DNA of 64,000 nucleotides from Clostridium hydrogenum. Lineage in GTDB: Bacteria > Bacillota > Clostridia > Clostridiales > Clostridiaceae. Under the pieces are notes generated by a model. It saw only the letters and a list, made by a program, of their open reading frames with translations. It did not search any database and had not been told where the DNA came from. The translations under genes were made by a program, and so were the position numbers. The first letter of the stretch is position 1; every line of letters starts with the position of its first letter. Where the stretch lies: assembly GCF_021432385.1 (NCBI RefSeq), contig NZ_JAEACT010000004.1, positions 248,001-312,000 on the forward strand. Reading direction: 5' to 3'. Shown one piece after another: positions 36,782 through 46,690 of this stretch.

Positions 36782-39700
36782 TTAAACAAATAGCTTAAGT
36801 ATTTCTTCTTCTGTTAACGCTGCAAGGTTTTCACCATTAGAAAGTTCATCTCCAAGTAAATTTTCTATAAGCTTCTTCTTTTCCTTTTGCAATAATATAA
36901 TTTTTTCTTCAATGGTTCCCTTTGCAACAATTTTTATAACTTGAACTACATTTTTCTGACCAATTCTATGGGCCCTATCCGTTGCTTGATCTTCTACTGC
37001 CGGATTCCACCAAGGATCAAAATGAACTACTACATCGGCAGAAGTTAAATTTAATCCTGTTCCACCTGCTTTTAAACTTATTAGGAAAACAGAATTTTCA
37101 CCTTCATTGAATTTCTTAGTCATTTCCATTCTTTTTTGTGACGGCACAGAACCATCAAGATAACTATAAGTTATTCCATCTAAACTTATTCTTTTAGCAA
37201 TATTAGAAAGCACAGAAGTAAATTGTGAAAATACAAGAACTCTATGTCCTTCTGATACACTATCATTTAAAAGTTCCGAAAGTGCTTCTATTTTTGCACT
37301 GCTGCCAGTGTATTCTTCCATTACTACGGATGGATCAAGGCAAAGCTGTCTAAGCCTTGTAATATACGCAAGTATCTCAATTTTACTGTTTTTAAATTCA
37401 TCATTTTCTACCTTTTTTTTGATCAAATCCTGTGCGTGCTTTGCATAGGTTGCATAAACCTTTTTTTGTTTATCTTCGAAGTCAACCATCATAATATTTT
37501 CTATTTTATCTGGGAGCTCAAGTGCAACCTCTTTTTTCTTTCTTCTTAATATAAATGGTTTTATAAGCCTATTTAAATCTTCTATAACTTCTGGTTCTTC
37601 TTTAAGTTTTTTATAATATCTTACACTAAATCTTTTTTCATCATAAAGGTAGCCTGGCATTATAAAATCAAATATTGACCACAATTCCAAAACTGAATTT
37701 TCTATAGGCGTTCCAGAAAGAGCAAACCTTGTTTTTGTATTAAGCTTTTTAATGCTTAAGGCATTTTGCGAGTGAGGATTTTTTATGTTTTGAGCTTCAT
37801 CTAATATGCAATAGTCAAACTCTAAACTTTTGTAAATTTCCAAATCTCTTTTTACAAGATTATAAGTAGTTACTATAACATCATAACCCTCTATATTTTT
37901 TATTATTTTTTCTCTGTCGTTTTTAGGTCCATTCCCTGCAATTACTTTCATACTAGGCGCAAATTTTTCAAATTCCTGTATCCAGTTATAAACTAATGAG
38001 GTTGGAACCACAATTAGTGTCTTACTTCCCTCATTTGAAAGCAGAAATGCAATGGTTTGAAAGGTCTTTCCAAGTCCCATTTCATCTCCAAGTATTCCTC
38101 CAAAGCCCAAATAATCTAAAGTTTTAAACCAGTTATAACCTACCTTTTGATATTTTCTTAAACTTCCATTTAAATTTTTAGGTTCTTTAAAATCTAGTTT
38201 TTCAATATTTTTCAGCTTATTTGTAACTTTTTTAAGTTCTGTTTTTCCTTTAATGTACCTTATATTATTATCTTCAAAATATTTATCTAAATAATAGGCT
38301 CTGTTTTTAGGTATTTCAATATGATTATTCTTAACAGCTTTTGGCGAAACCGAATCTAAAAGTTTCAAAAAATTTCTAAGTTCCATTTCCTCCAAATCAA
38401 GATATTCACCGTTTTTAAGCTTAAAATATTTAAGATTATCTCTAAAAGCCCTTAAAATAGCTGTGGTTTCTGTAGGTGGAATATCACCTAATTTAAAATC
38501 CAATTCAAAATAATTGTATTTACCTGTTTTTATATCTCCAGCTATACCTTTTGTACCTAAAGCTTTTATTCCTTTAAATCTTTCAGAATAAAACACCTCT
38601 CCTAGTTTTTGAAGCCTTTCTATTTCTGTTTTAAAAAATCTAAATATGTAGTCATCGCCAAAGCTTAAATAAAATTTCCCCTTAACCTCCTGGAACCCAA
38701 GTGCTCTTATAACCTCTAGCACTTCTAATTCTTTTTTAGCTGATCTATATATAACTTTTTCACTGCAATCCTCAAATATATTAAACTCATATGCTCCATA
38801 CTTAACCTTTGTCGTAAGTGTAATATCTTTTCCATCTTTATCAAAATAAAATTTAAATTCACACTCTGCTTCAACTACTTTTTCCTTTATCTTTTTATCA
38901 AGGTTTACATTTTGAGATATAAAATTTAAATTTGGAATTAACTTTCTAAGCACTGTATCTTCTTTGGAACTAGGTAACGTCACAACCTTAGCATCATTAA
39001 AAACTTTAAAATAAGCTTCTAGCTTTTCGCAGTATTCATAACTCGGTAAATATATTGTAATTCCATATAAAAATACATTATTCCTTGAACCTAGAACTGT
39101 TGGCATCCCACCTGGGGCCTTTAAAACATATTCATCCTTTATATTTTTTAAATCGAAGGCTATATTAGGTGCTCCCTCTACTATTTCTGTTTCTATAGTT
39201 CTAAAGGTAAAGCCTTCATTTAAATAAACCCTATGCTTTTTTATTACTTGAAAAAACTCTCTAACCAAGTAATCTGGTACATGAACATATTTACCATCTA
39301 TAAAAGGCTTTCTAATTTTACTGTGATATACATTACTGCCATCCATATTTATTAGCATTTGAATAAAATCTATAAGTCTTTTATCCTTAACACCAAGCTT
39401 TTGTTCTTTCATATTTAAAGTAAGATTTTTTCCATAACTTATAGGTATATTATTATAAATTGCTACCAAAAATTTGCCAATGTCTTTTAGAACATATAAA
39501 CTATTAGAACTCATGGATGCAAGCCCTATTTTAAGTTCAAAATATATCCTATTGTCCCATTGATTTTTATTTATATAAACTTCTATTTTTAACTCTTCTT
39601 TATTTTCTCCATCGCCTAAAAGAATTGATAAAACATCTGCCCCTTTATTAACCTTGTATGTTTTTAATATGTTTTCTTTATTAAAAGCAGGAAACTTTAC

Positions 39701-40021
39701 AAGTTCATCTAGTGTTTTATATATAGTTGCCATTAAATGTTTGCAACAATAATTTTCTTTTGAGAACTCATTTTTTTCAAAATCCATACAACTGCAATAA
39801 GTTGAAATTATATTTTTATCCTCTTTATCTATTTCAATTTCAGTTTTATATTCATTAAAAAGACTTTCGGAAATTACCTTTGCCTTTATGTTAAAAATAC
39901 TTCCTTCGTCTTTTATATTTGCTTCTTCTACTAAATCATTGTTAAAAACTCTATATCCTTTATCAAAATTTTTTCCACTTATCTGTCCTTTAAATAATTG
40001 CAGCAACTCGTCTCTGTTCAT
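36782..40021 (-). CDS. SNF2-family helicase with SWIM zinc finger
   Basis: DNA-translocating ATPase of 1079 residues. N-terminal SWIM finger (about 52-78): CSCMDF with CCKHLMA. A long SNF2-associated middle region follows (about 100-600). The helicase core (about 630-1075) has ILGDEMGLGKTFQT (motif I), ILDEAQNIKN (II), ALSGTPIENS (III), VLVFSQFTSVL (IV), ISLKAGGTGLNLT (V) and DPWWNPAVEDQATDRAHRIGQ-type motif VI (split as WWNPAVEDQATDRAHRIGQ). Probably chromatin-like or RNA polymerase/DNA remodelling; substrate unknown. Not linked to a restriction or defence gene, so a defence role is not supported. ATG follows GGGAG. Confidence 0.93.
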   Translation of the reverse strand: MNRDELLQLFKGQISGKNFDKGYRVFNNDLVEEANIKDEGSIFNIKAKVISESLFNEYKTEIEIDKEDKNIISTYCSCMDFEKNEFSKENYCCKHLMATIYKTLDELVKFPAFNKENILKTYKVNKGADVLSILLGDGENKEELKIEVYINKNQWDNRIYFELKIGLASMSSNSLYVLKDIGKFLVAIYNNIPISYGKNLTLNMKEQKLGVKDKRLIDFIQMLINMDGSNVYHSKIRKPFIDGKYVHVPDYLVREFFQVIKKHRVYLNEGFTFRTIETEIVEGAPNIAFDLKNIKDEYVLKAPGGMPTVLGSRNNVFLYGITIYLPSYEYCEKLEAYFKVFNDAKVVTLPSSKEDTVLRKLIPNLNFISQNVNLDKKIKEKVVEAECEFKFYFDKDGKDITLTTKVKYGAYEFNIFEDCSEKVIYRSAKKELEVLEVIRALGFQEVKGKFYLSFGDDYIFRFFKTEIERLQKLGEVFYSERFKGIKALGTKGIAGDIKTGKYNYFELDFKLGDIPPTETTAILRAFRDNLKYFKLKNGEYLDLEEMELRNFLKLLDSVSPKAVKNNHIEIPKNRAYYLDKYFEDNNIRYIKGKTELKKVTNKLKNIEKLDFKEPKNLNGSLRKYQKVGYNWFKTLDYLGFGGILGDEMGLGKTFQTIAFLLSNEGSKTLIVVPTSLVYNWIQEFEKFAPSMKVIAGNGPKNDREKIIKNIEGYDVIVTTYNLVKRDLEIYKSLEFDYCILDEAQNIKNPHSQNALSIKKLNTKTRFALSGTPIENSVLELWSIFDFIMPGYLYDEKRFSVRYYKKLKEEPEVIEDLNRLIKPFILRRKKKEVALELPDKIENIMMVDFEDKQKKVYATYAKHAQDLIKKKVENDEFKNSKIEILAYITRLRQLCLDPSVVMEEYTGSSAKIEALSELLNDSVSEGHRVLVFSQFTSVLSNIAKRISLDGITYSYLDGSVPSQKRMEMTKKFNEGENSVFLISLKAGGTGLNLTSADVVVHFDPWWNPAVEDQATDRAHRIGQKNVVQVIKIVAKGTIEEKIILLQKEKKKLIENLLGDELSNGENLAALTEEEILKLFV

Positions 40022-40138
40022 TAAATTATCTCCCTAATAAAAATATTCATACATATAAACTATAACACAAAAACTTAATCAAGGGGCTAACACCATAAAA
40101 AAATGTTCAATAAGTTAAAATTAATGCGGAACATTAAA

Positions 40139-40345
40139 ACAGAATACAAAGTAGCGTGAAGATTGATTTTCTTGCTCCTGATTGTATTGGCAAAGCCCTA
40201 TACTTAATGCAGCTCCTGAGGAAAAGCCAAGGAAAACATATGTCCGATTTACTTCATTGCCCGACACTCGCCGCAAATTTGATATCTCTACGATTATGGC
40301 TTAAAATCATGCCACTGCCATAAAGAAAAAGATTTACCTTTTGTG
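40139..40345. repeat. Possible decayed element A
   Basis: A 410-bp gene-free gap holds ACAGAATACAAAGTAGCGTG and AGATTGATTTTC on the left and AAAGATTTACCTTTTG on the right, which resemble the outer arm and two modules of family A. The middle does not fit. Weak. Confidence 0.3.
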
Positions 40346-40378
40346 ATATTACATACTAATTAATTTCCAAATTAACGC

Positions 40379-40408
40379 TTGACATAATAGCAAATTTACT
40401 ACTATAAT
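40379..40408 (+). promoter_or_regulatory. Promoter and operator of a TetR gene
   Basis: -35 TTGACA (40379-40384), 18-nt spacer, -10 TATAAT (40403-40408). The spacer holds TAGCAAATTTACTA (40388-40401), a palindrome with one mismatched pair, ideally placed for a TetR repressor. Confidence 0.65.
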
Positions 40409-40432
40409 AATAAAGAACGGAGGTTCCTTATT

Positions 40433-40999
40433 GTGCAAGTTTTAAAAGATGAAATTAGAAATAAAATATTGTTAGTTGCTGAGGACATGTTTTATCAAAA
40501 AGGATTTAAAGAAACTACTACACGTAATATTGCCAATGAAGCTGGAATAAGCGTTAGCAATTTGTATTTATATTATGAGAATAAAGAAGCTATTTTCCAT
40601 GGAGTTATTGACCAATTTTATAAATTCTTTATAAGCAGTTTTGAAAATTTTTTTGACCATAACGATAAGAATATTGAAATGGCAGTTTATATTAGCACTT
40701 TTATTGAGAATATTATCATAAATAACCGAAAAAAGTTTGTTATTATATCTGATAAGAGCCAAGGAACGAAGTATGAGGGCTTTAAGCAACAAGTAGTTAC
40801 AATTCTAAATTCTCACATAACTGCTCAAGTAGATAAAGATTTAGGTCAAAATCAATTAATCCTATATATATTATCTAAAAACTTTATTGATGGAATAATT
40901 GAAATCGCAAAACAATATAAGAATGAACATTGGCTAAAAAATAGCCTTAATATATTAGTCACATATCATATGAATGGTATGGCACATTTGATGCAATAA
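40433..40999 (+). CDS. TetR/AcrR-family transcriptional regulator
   Basis: Regulator of 188 residues. HTH (about 8-52): TTTRNIANEAGISVSNLYLYYENKE, begun by KETTT. GTG start behind ACGGAGG. A clean terminator follows the stop at 41002-41052, so the next gene (flavodoxin-ferredoxin, same direction) has its own promoter; but it lies close enough to be a target of this regulator. A spacer operator in its own promoter suggests autoregulation. Ligand unknown. Confidence 0.9.
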   Translation: MQVLKDEIRNKILLVAEDMFYQKGFKETTTRNIANEAGISVSNLYLYYENKEAIFHGVIDQFYKFFISSFENFFDHNDKNIEMAVYISTFIENIIINNRKKFVIISDKSQGTKYEGFKQQVVTILNSHITAQVDKDLGQNQLILYILSKNFIDGIIEIAKQYKNEHWLKNSLNILVTYHMNGMAHLMQ

Positions 41000-41001
41000 A
41001 T

Positions 41002-41052
41002 TTTTTACTCAAATAAAGATTTTTAACTTTTATTTGAGTAAAAAAATTTTTT
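41002..41052 (+). terminator. Terminator after TetR
   Basis: Hairpin TTTTTACTCAAATAAA..TTTATTTGAGTAAAAA followed by ATTTTTT, just after the TetR stop. Confidence 0.85.
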
Positions 41053-41122
41053 AAGCAAATAAAGAACAACTGCTCTTTATTGTAAAACTTACTTATATTA
41101 AAATAATGATAGGAGTGTTACT

Positions 41123-42007
41123 ATGAAAGCTGTAATAATAGAATTTAGTCCATCAAATAATACCCACAGAGTAGGTGAATTGTTAAAAGCTAATCTTGAA
41201 CAGAATAACATCTCTGTACAACTAGTTAATATTGCTGCAGATAAAAGGTATTTTTTAACGAACAATAAAAAAGATTTTTTACAAAAAACAATTGATAAAC
41301 ATGATATATTAATTATAGGTTCACCTGTATATGCACATCATCTTCAATATCATATTAAATATTTGATTAAAAATCTACCAAAGCCTGTAAATGGATGGGG
41401 TAAAGTAGCAGTACCATTTGTTACCTATGGCGGAATTAATTCAGGTATTGCGTTAGACGAAGCAGGCAAATTATTAAGAAAAAGTGGACGAAAAGTTTTA
41501 GCAGGCATGAAAGTATCATGTTCACATCATATGTCTAGGGCCTTTATGGAAGAAGAGTATAATAAAGATCAAGCAGAGGAGAAGTTGATTTTTACTATTG
41601 GTAAACTTGTTAAACGAATAACCCTAACTAATTTAGATTCTTTAAAAGATAACTCAAAATCCCTGAAGTATCAGGACTTAAATATCTATTTAAAGTCAAA
41701 CTTAATATTCAGGGAAAAGACTTGGCATAAAAAAAGATATCCCAAAATAGTAATTAACGACAACCAATGCACTAAATGTGGTAAATGTATAAAGGTATGT
41801 CCGGTATGCCATTTAGATCAGAATAAAGACAAATCTATAATCAAAAATATGGACTCTGAATGCATTCACTGTTTTAATTGTATTTTTGAATGCCCACAAA
41901 AGGCAATTACTCCAATTGGTAATCTAAAGAGGGCAAAAGCCTTTATGGAAAGCGCAATACAAAAGGGGACAGAATATCCTGACACTTGCCTATATCCAAA
42001 GTTATGA
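41123..42007 (+). CDS. Flavodoxin-ferredoxin fusion (EFR1-like)
   Basis: Redox protein of 294 residues: N-terminal flavodoxin-like domain (about 1-165) and C-terminal two-cluster ferredoxin domain (about 210-285). Cluster ligands are CTKCGKCIKVC with PVC.. and CIHCFNCIFECPQ, i.e. two [4Fe-4S] sites; the first set is CxxCxxCxxxC followed by Val rather than Pro in part. The flavodoxin part has EFSPSNNTHRVGE and IIGSPVYAHH, suggesting FMN binding. AGGAGTG precedes the ATG. Related proteins occur widely in clostridia as electron carriers; the partner is unknown. A second, smaller relative is at 56315. Confidence 0.82.
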   Translation: MKAVIIEFSPSNNTHRVGELLKANLEQNNISVQLVNIAADKRYFLTNNKKDFLQKTIDKHDILIIGSPVYAHHLQYHIKYLIKNLPKPVNGWGKVAVPFVTYGGINSGIALDEAGKLLRKSGRKVLAGMKVSCSHHMSRAFMEEEYNKDQAEEKLIFTIGKLVKRITLTNLDSLKDNSKSLKYQDLNIYLKSNLIFREKTWHKKRYPKIVINDNQCTKCGKCIKVCPVCHLDQNKDKSIIKNMDSECIHCFNCIFECPQKAITPIGNLKRAKAFMESAIQKGTEYPDTCLYPKL

Positions 42008-42112
42008 ATTTTATCTTACTAAATCATAATATAAGGGTGAAATCAATTTTTTAAAAAAATATCTCCCCATTTATGCTTTTATTGTGAATATAAAAAATAA
42101 TAAATAAATGAA

Positions 42113-42141
42113 AATCGCCTCAGTAACCTAAAGCGATTTTC
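42113..42141. terminator. Hairpin after the flavodoxin-ferredoxin gene
   Basis: AAATCGCC..AGCGATTTT hairpin with a short T tail on the plus strand, about 110 nt after the stop. A probable terminator. Confidence 0.5.
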
Positions 42142-42166
42142 TACCTAATTCTGACTTTCTCTTTAT

Positions 42167-42283
42167 TTATCTAACAATTTCCACTAGATTTATGTCTTCT
42201 TTTTCTTCGATACAATACTCCACCTCAACCTCTCCTCTAATTGAAATATGAAAGGTTATCCGTGGATAGGCTTTTAACTTAAC
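42167..42283 (-). pseudogene. Possible 3' remnant of a protein-coding gene
   Basis: An open stretch of about 38 codons on the minus strand reads YPRITFHISIRGEVEVEYC followed by IEEKEDINLVEIVR and stop. It has protein-like composition but no start codon with a ribosome site at the front and no upstream continuation. It may be a leftover C-terminus. I do not recognise the family. Confidence 0.3.
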
Positions 42284-42301
42284 TCATACAGGCTAGCTTC
42301 C

Positions 42302-43447
42302 TTAGGAAATTCTTCTATCAACAATATCATTTGTTATATGACTATCTTTTTTAATAACAATGGGATTATCGTCATCCCCAATTATGCGTACACCTTCATC
42401 CACAATTACATTCTTATCTAAAATAGCATTTTTTATATATGCATTTTTCTTTATATTTACGCTGGCCATAATAATGGAATGCTCAATCACAGCAGCTTCA
42501 GAAATTCTACACCTTCTTGATATTAATGAATCTACAACGGTTCCGTCAACTATAGACCCTGATGCAAACTGACTATTATTTACAACCGAGTTTTGTGCAT
42601 AATGAGTGGGAACTTCATTGGCTAATTTTGTATATATTTTTTGATTTGAGTATAGCAAAGAATTAAATTTACTTGGCTGAAGCATGTCCATATTGGCACG
42701 ATAATATGATGGAATGTCATAAATATTACTTAAATATCCTGTATATTCATAACTCATACAAGCTTCATTATCTATTTTTTCTCTAAGAAACTTGATAATA
42801 CTTTCTATTTTTTTATCATAATTTTCTAATATCTCTATTAGCCATTGAGTTTTTACGATAAAAATATCCATACATAAATTGTACTTTTCTGCTAATTCTA
42901 ATTCAGCCTTTGAGTTATTATAAATAGAAATATTTTTATCTGATTCTAAATTAATTAATAAATTATCATCAGAAATATTTTCAGAAGTAACCCTTTTATA
43001 GACCACCGTCATATTACGGCTGCTTTGTTTATGAATTTTAATAATTGATTTTAAATCTATATTGCATAACATCTTACTTCCCATAATTAAAGTAATTTCT
43101 GAACTTGATTTTCTTAAATAATCTATAACATGAGAAACAAAATCTTGTTCGTATTCATCTTCACTATTCTTTTTACTAAAATGCATAATAAATTTATTTC
43201 TAAGAGAATCTAATCCCCATTCTTTTCCTCCATTAATATGATCAAATACTGACTGCATATCATCATGGTTCATCAAAAGAAACAAAGCTTGAATATTTGC
43301 ATTTATTACATTTGATAGTTGAAAATCAAGCAACCGATATTTGCAATCAAATGGGAGTGTTGCTAATGGACGATGAGCTGTTAAATCTCGTAAATCTCCG
43401 CAGCAATTTACATTATCAATTATCGCACTTACTCTATTAGTCTTCAT
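42302..43447 (-). CDS. glgD: Glucose-1-phosphate adenylyltransferase subunit GlgD
   Basis: Regulatory-type subunit of ADP-glucose pyrophosphorylase, 381 residues. The nucleotidyltransferase fold is present ([21 protein letters not shown]), but the catalytic GGxGTRL motif of GlgC is missing at the N-terminus ([13 protein letters not shown]), as in other Firmicute GlgD proteins that support GlgC. The C-terminal left-handed beta-helix is about 280-381. It overlaps glgC by 11 nt, so the two are co-translated. The substrate pathway is glycogen (granulose) synthesis. Confidence 0.93.
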   Translation of the reverse strand: MKTNRVSAIIDNVNCCGDLRDLTAHRPLATLPFDCKYRLLDFQLSNVINANIQALFLLMNHDDMQSVFDHINGGKEWGLDSLRNKFIMHFSKKNSEDEYEQDFVSHVIDYLRKSSSEITLIMGSKMLCNIDLKSIIKIHKQSSRNMTVVYKRVTSENISDDNLLINLESDKNISIYNNSKAELELAEKYNLCMDIFIVKTQWLIEILENYDKKIESIIKFLREKIDNEACMSYEYTGYLSNIYDIPSYYRANMDMLQPSKFNSLLYSNQKIYTKLANEVPTHYAQNSVVNNSQFASGSIVDGTVVDSLISRRCRISEAAVIEHSIIMASVNIKKNAYIKNAILDKNVIVDEGVRIIGDDDNPIVIKKDSHITNDIVDRRIS

Positions 43448-44582
43448 TTGAAATCACCCCTATTACTTCTGAATAACCAACAACAGATATTTCTCCTTCA
43501 GAATACACTGTTGCATTGTCACCTACCACAGCATTTTCTCCAATGATTGCATTTTTAATGAAAACATTTTTTCCTATTGTTGCACCAGGCATAATTACAC
43601 TTTTTTCGATTTTGCTTCTTTCCTTAACATGTACATCAGTAGAAAGAATTGTATCTTTAATTTCTCCTGCAACATAGCATCCATCGGCGATTAAAGAATT
43701 TTTAATAACTGCCGTTTTAGTAAAAAAATGTGGCGGAGAAATGGTATTTTTAGAATAAATTCTCCAATTATTATTACGCATATCTAAATCATTTTCTATA
43801 TCGATGAATTCCATATTAGCTTCCCAAAGTGAATCAATTGTCCCAACATCTTTCCAATAACCATCAAAGCGAAAGGCATATACATTTTCTCCTGAATCTA
43901 AATAGGATGGAATTACATGTTTTCCAAAGTCAATCATTTCAGCATCTTTAGAATAGCTATTAATTAAAACTGTTCTAAGTCTTTGCCAATTAAAAATATA
44001 AATTCCCATTGAAGCTAAATTATTTTTTGGTTCTTCTGGTTTTTCTTCAAACTCTATAATACGAGAATTCTCATCAGTATTCATAATTCCAAAACGAGAC
44101 GCTTCTTTAATTGGCACTTCGATAACTGCAACAGTTAGAGACGCATTTTTTTCTTTGTGAAAATCTAACATTTCTTCGTAGTTCATTTTATATATGTGGT
44201 CACCTGATAAAATTAAAATGTATTCCGGATTAACTTGATCTATATACGCAATATTCTGATATATTGCATGTGCAGTACCTTGAAACCACTTTTCTCCATC
44301 AGAACTAGAGTATGGCTGCAAAATTGTTAAACCTGAGTCAATGCCATCAAGCCCCCAGCTAGAACCATTTCCTAAATGGCTGTTTAAAGCTAAAGGCTGA
44401 TATTGCGTTACAACACCTACCTCTTTTATTCCAGAGTTTGTACAATTGCTTAAAGTAAAATCTATAATTCGATATCTTCCCCCAAAAGGTACAGCTGGTT
44501 TTGCAATATGCTTAGTTAATGCCCCTAAACGAGTTCCCTGCCCACCGGCTAGTATCATAGCTAACATTTCTGTTTTCTTCAT
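43437..44582 (-). CDS. glgC: Glucose-1-phosphate adenylyltransferase GlgC
   Basis: Catalytic ADP-glucose pyrophosphorylase, about 381 residues, committing glucose-1-phosphate to granulose. Nucleotide-binding motif [14 protein letters not shown], then [16 protein letters not shown] and the metal-binding [12 protein letters not shown] are near the N-terminus. A beta-helix domain occupies about 285-381. The frame extends to 44618 and contains a GTG at 44603; ATG 44582 ([14 protein letters not shown]) gives the family N-terminus, though its ribosome site is not clear. A cre-like palindrome lies 87 nt upstream. No glgA, glgB or glgP gene is in the window. Confidence 0.95.
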   Translation of the reverse strand: MKKTEMLAMILAGGQGTRLGALTKHIAKPAVPFGGRYRIIDFTLSNCTNSGIKEVGVVTQYQPLALNSHLGNGSSWGLDGIDSGLTILQPYSSSDGEKWFQGTAHAIYQNIAYIDQVNPEYILILSGDHIYKMNYEEMLDFHKEKNASLTVAVIEVPIKEASRFGIMNTDENSRIIEFEEKPEEPKNNLASMGIYIFNWQRLRTVLINSYSKDAEMIDFGKHVIPSYLDSGENVYAFRFDGYWKDVGTIDSLWEANMEFIDIENDLDMRNNNWRIYSKNTISPPHFFTKTAVIKNSLIADGCYVAGEIKDTILSTDVHVKERSKIEKSVIMPGATIGKNVFIKNAIIGENAVVGDNATVYSEGEISVVGYSEVIGVISNED

Positions 44583-44668
44583 AATATTAGGTGAATAAAT
44601 CACCTTCCCCCCTTCCATAAATTCTTCATATAAATTGAAGGATTGTGAGACTCAATAATCGCAGTTTC

Positions 44669-44682
44669 AGTAAACGTTTACA
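44669..44682. promoter_or_regulatory. cre-like site (CcpA) upstream of glgCD
   Basis: AGTAAACGTTTACA contains the perfect palindrome GTAAACGTTTAC and matches cre consensus TGWAANCGNTNWCA at all but the first base. Suggests catabolite control of granulose synthesis. Confidence 0.6.
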
Positions 44683-44894
44683 AGTTATGGATTATAAAGG
44701 CACCCTCTTGTGCTTGACTAAAGCTTCAAAAAATAATTGTTGACTAATCATATAACCCCTCCTCAATTTAATAAATTCGAAAAAAGAAAACGTATTCAAG
44801 AACTGTAACAATATTTACTTTTGTTTATACTTATATGATATCTAAATCAGCTATAATTGTCAAGTTTTTGTAGGTTCATGTACAACTTGTAACA

Positions 44895-45550
44895 TTGAAA
44901 TTGCAAATACCAAGTTTATCTTAGCAAATTACAATTTATCGAGGAGAAGCCAAAGTACAAAGTACAGAGTATAAAGTACAATGAAGGACAATTTTTCTCC
45001 GTTAACACTACGAAAAAATCTCAAAACTTATTTTTTTATTGCTGCGCAATCGCGCCATGCATGGTACTCAGCGAAGCTGATACCATTTAAGTTTAAGGGG
45101 CTGTCGCACAAAATTATTTTATACGCAAAAAAGTATTGCGAGATAATAGCTAAATTTTTTCGTCTAAAAAGAAGGCGAAAAAGCTAATAGTGAAGGGTTT
45201 TAACTTGCTTTGCTCGTTAAAAGGTGAACTTTTTTCACTTATGTGAAAAGCAAAGGATGATTTTCCTCCGTTTTACTATGGAAAATCTTTAATTTAAATT
45301 TATAATTTTTTACGTAGCAAAGCGAAGGAAAAATAACCTTAACTTTCGGATTTATCTGAAAAGTTAACCTTTAACGTGCACAGTATCGTTAAAACCTTCA
45401 CTTGATTTTGTTCGCAATAATTTTAAATTATAGTTAAATATTTTCTTAGTGCGACAGCCCCATCCTTCTTTGTACTCTGTACTCTGTACTTTGTACTCTG
45501 CTCTAAAAATTGTAATTTAACAGGATGAACTTGGTAAAAGCAATTTTAAT
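44895..45550. repeat. Element A copy 7 carrying a nested element B, with extended arms
   Basis: Outer arms (44895-44950 and 45501-45550) pair over about 50 bp: TTGCAAATACCAAGTTTATC and AAATTACAATTTATCGAGGA on the left, mirrored on the right. Core A heptads (four per arm) lie at 44951 and end at 45500. The position where other copies have the GATTTACCT hairpin is occupied by a 365-bp element B (45097-45461, ends GGGGCTGTCGCAC and GTGCGACAGCCCC). B itself holds TTTTCCTCCG..GAAGGAAAA modules like those of family A. Confidence 0.88.
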
Positions 45551-45703
45551 TTTCCAAACTACTTATCTATAATAAAGGCTAGTGCTCAAAATATTGATTA
45601 ACCATTTACAATAATGATATACTTAGGCATAAACATACTGAACACAAATGGTAGTAATGACTATCACAATCTTCGATTAATTTATGAATATGGAGTTGAG
45701 TTT

Positions 45704-46597
45704 ATGAACTTAAAAGACTTAGAATACTTTAAAGAAATAGCTCTAGAAAAAAGTTTTACAAAAGTTGCAGAAATGTTTAAGGTTAGTCAACCAACAGTAA
45801 CCTATGCAGTTAAAAGATTGGAAAATGACTTAGGGACAAAGTTAATAATTAGAGATAACTCTCATAAATCTATTATTTTAACGCAAGCTGGTAAAATTCT
45901 AGAAATTCATACTGAGAAAATATTTCAAGAAATCAACGTTACAAGAACCGAAATCAATCGATTAAAAGACAATGTCATTAAATTAGGTCTCCCACCGATT
46001 ATAGGTAATTTCTGTTTACCTAAATTGTATCCACATCTCTTTAAAGAAGGTTTAATGAACCATATTAATTTAGTTAATGGAGGCTCCAATGATCTCTACA
46101 CTCTATTAATGAGAGGCGAAATTGATATTGCGTTATTAGGTTCTTCCCACCTTATATCTGATGAAAATTTAACTAGTGAGTTATTAATTCAAAATAAATT
46201 TATGATTGTAGTTAGTGCAAGCCATCCCCTAGCAAAGGAAAAAAGTGTTTCACTTTCAGATTTAAAGGAAGAAAAATTTGTTCTTTTAAATCATCACTAC
46301 ATCCACCTAAATGCATTTCGAAATTTTTCAAAATATGCCTCTTTTGAACCTGAAATTATATATAAAAGCAATGACTTAAATATTTTAAAAGGAATGATAC
46401 GAGAACGAGTTGGAATTGGCTTTTTAACAGAAATCGCAATGGATAAATCGGATGGACTTGTTTATATTCCACTTAATGATGAGCCTCAGCTTAATTTTAA
46501 TGTATTTCTTGTTCAACGAAAAGTTTCATTAAAATCAAATTATGTTAATAAAATTTTCAATTCAATTTATACCTTTTATAAATCGAATCAAGAGTAG
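45704..46597 (+). CDS. mleR: LysR-family regulator of the malolactic locus (MleR-like)
   Basis: LysR transcriptional regulator of about 297 residues. HTH (about 3-60): KDLEYFKEIALEKSFTKVAE and SQPTVTYAVKRLENDLG. A substrate-binding domain occupies about 90-290. The frame opens at 45614, but ATG 45704 (MNLKDLEYF) follows GGAG and gives the family N-terminus. The next gene starts 93 nt after its stop in the same direction; divergent control is the norm for LysR, so here it may act on the downstream promoter and respond to malate as in lactic acid bacteria. Name given from position and family. Confidence 0.8.
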   Translation: MNLKDLEYFKEIALEKSFTKVAEMFKVSQPTVTYAVKRLENDLGTKLIIRDNSHKSIILTQAGKILEIHTEKIFQEINVTRTEINRLKDNVIKLGLPPIIGNFCLPKLYPHLFKEGLMNHINLVNGGSNDLYTLLMRGEIDIALLGSSHLISDENLTSELLIQNKFMIVVSASHPLAKEKSVSLSDLKEEKFVLLNHHYIHLNAFRNFSKYASFEPEIIYKSNDLNILKGMIRERVGIGFLTEIAMDKSDGLVYIPLNDEPQLNFNVFLVQRKVSLKSNYVNKIFNSIYTFYKSNQE

Positions 46598-46690
46598 CTC
46601 ATATAAATAAAATTTATGTTAGCTAACAAATTTGACTATAATAACCCCTCAAATATAATATATGGTTACAAACAAAAGGAGGAGTTATTT

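Noticed and set aside
36782..40021. SNF2 helicase as part of a defence island
   Set aside because: No nuclease, methylase or other defence gene is nearby; neighbours are a surface acetylation pair and a TetR regulator.
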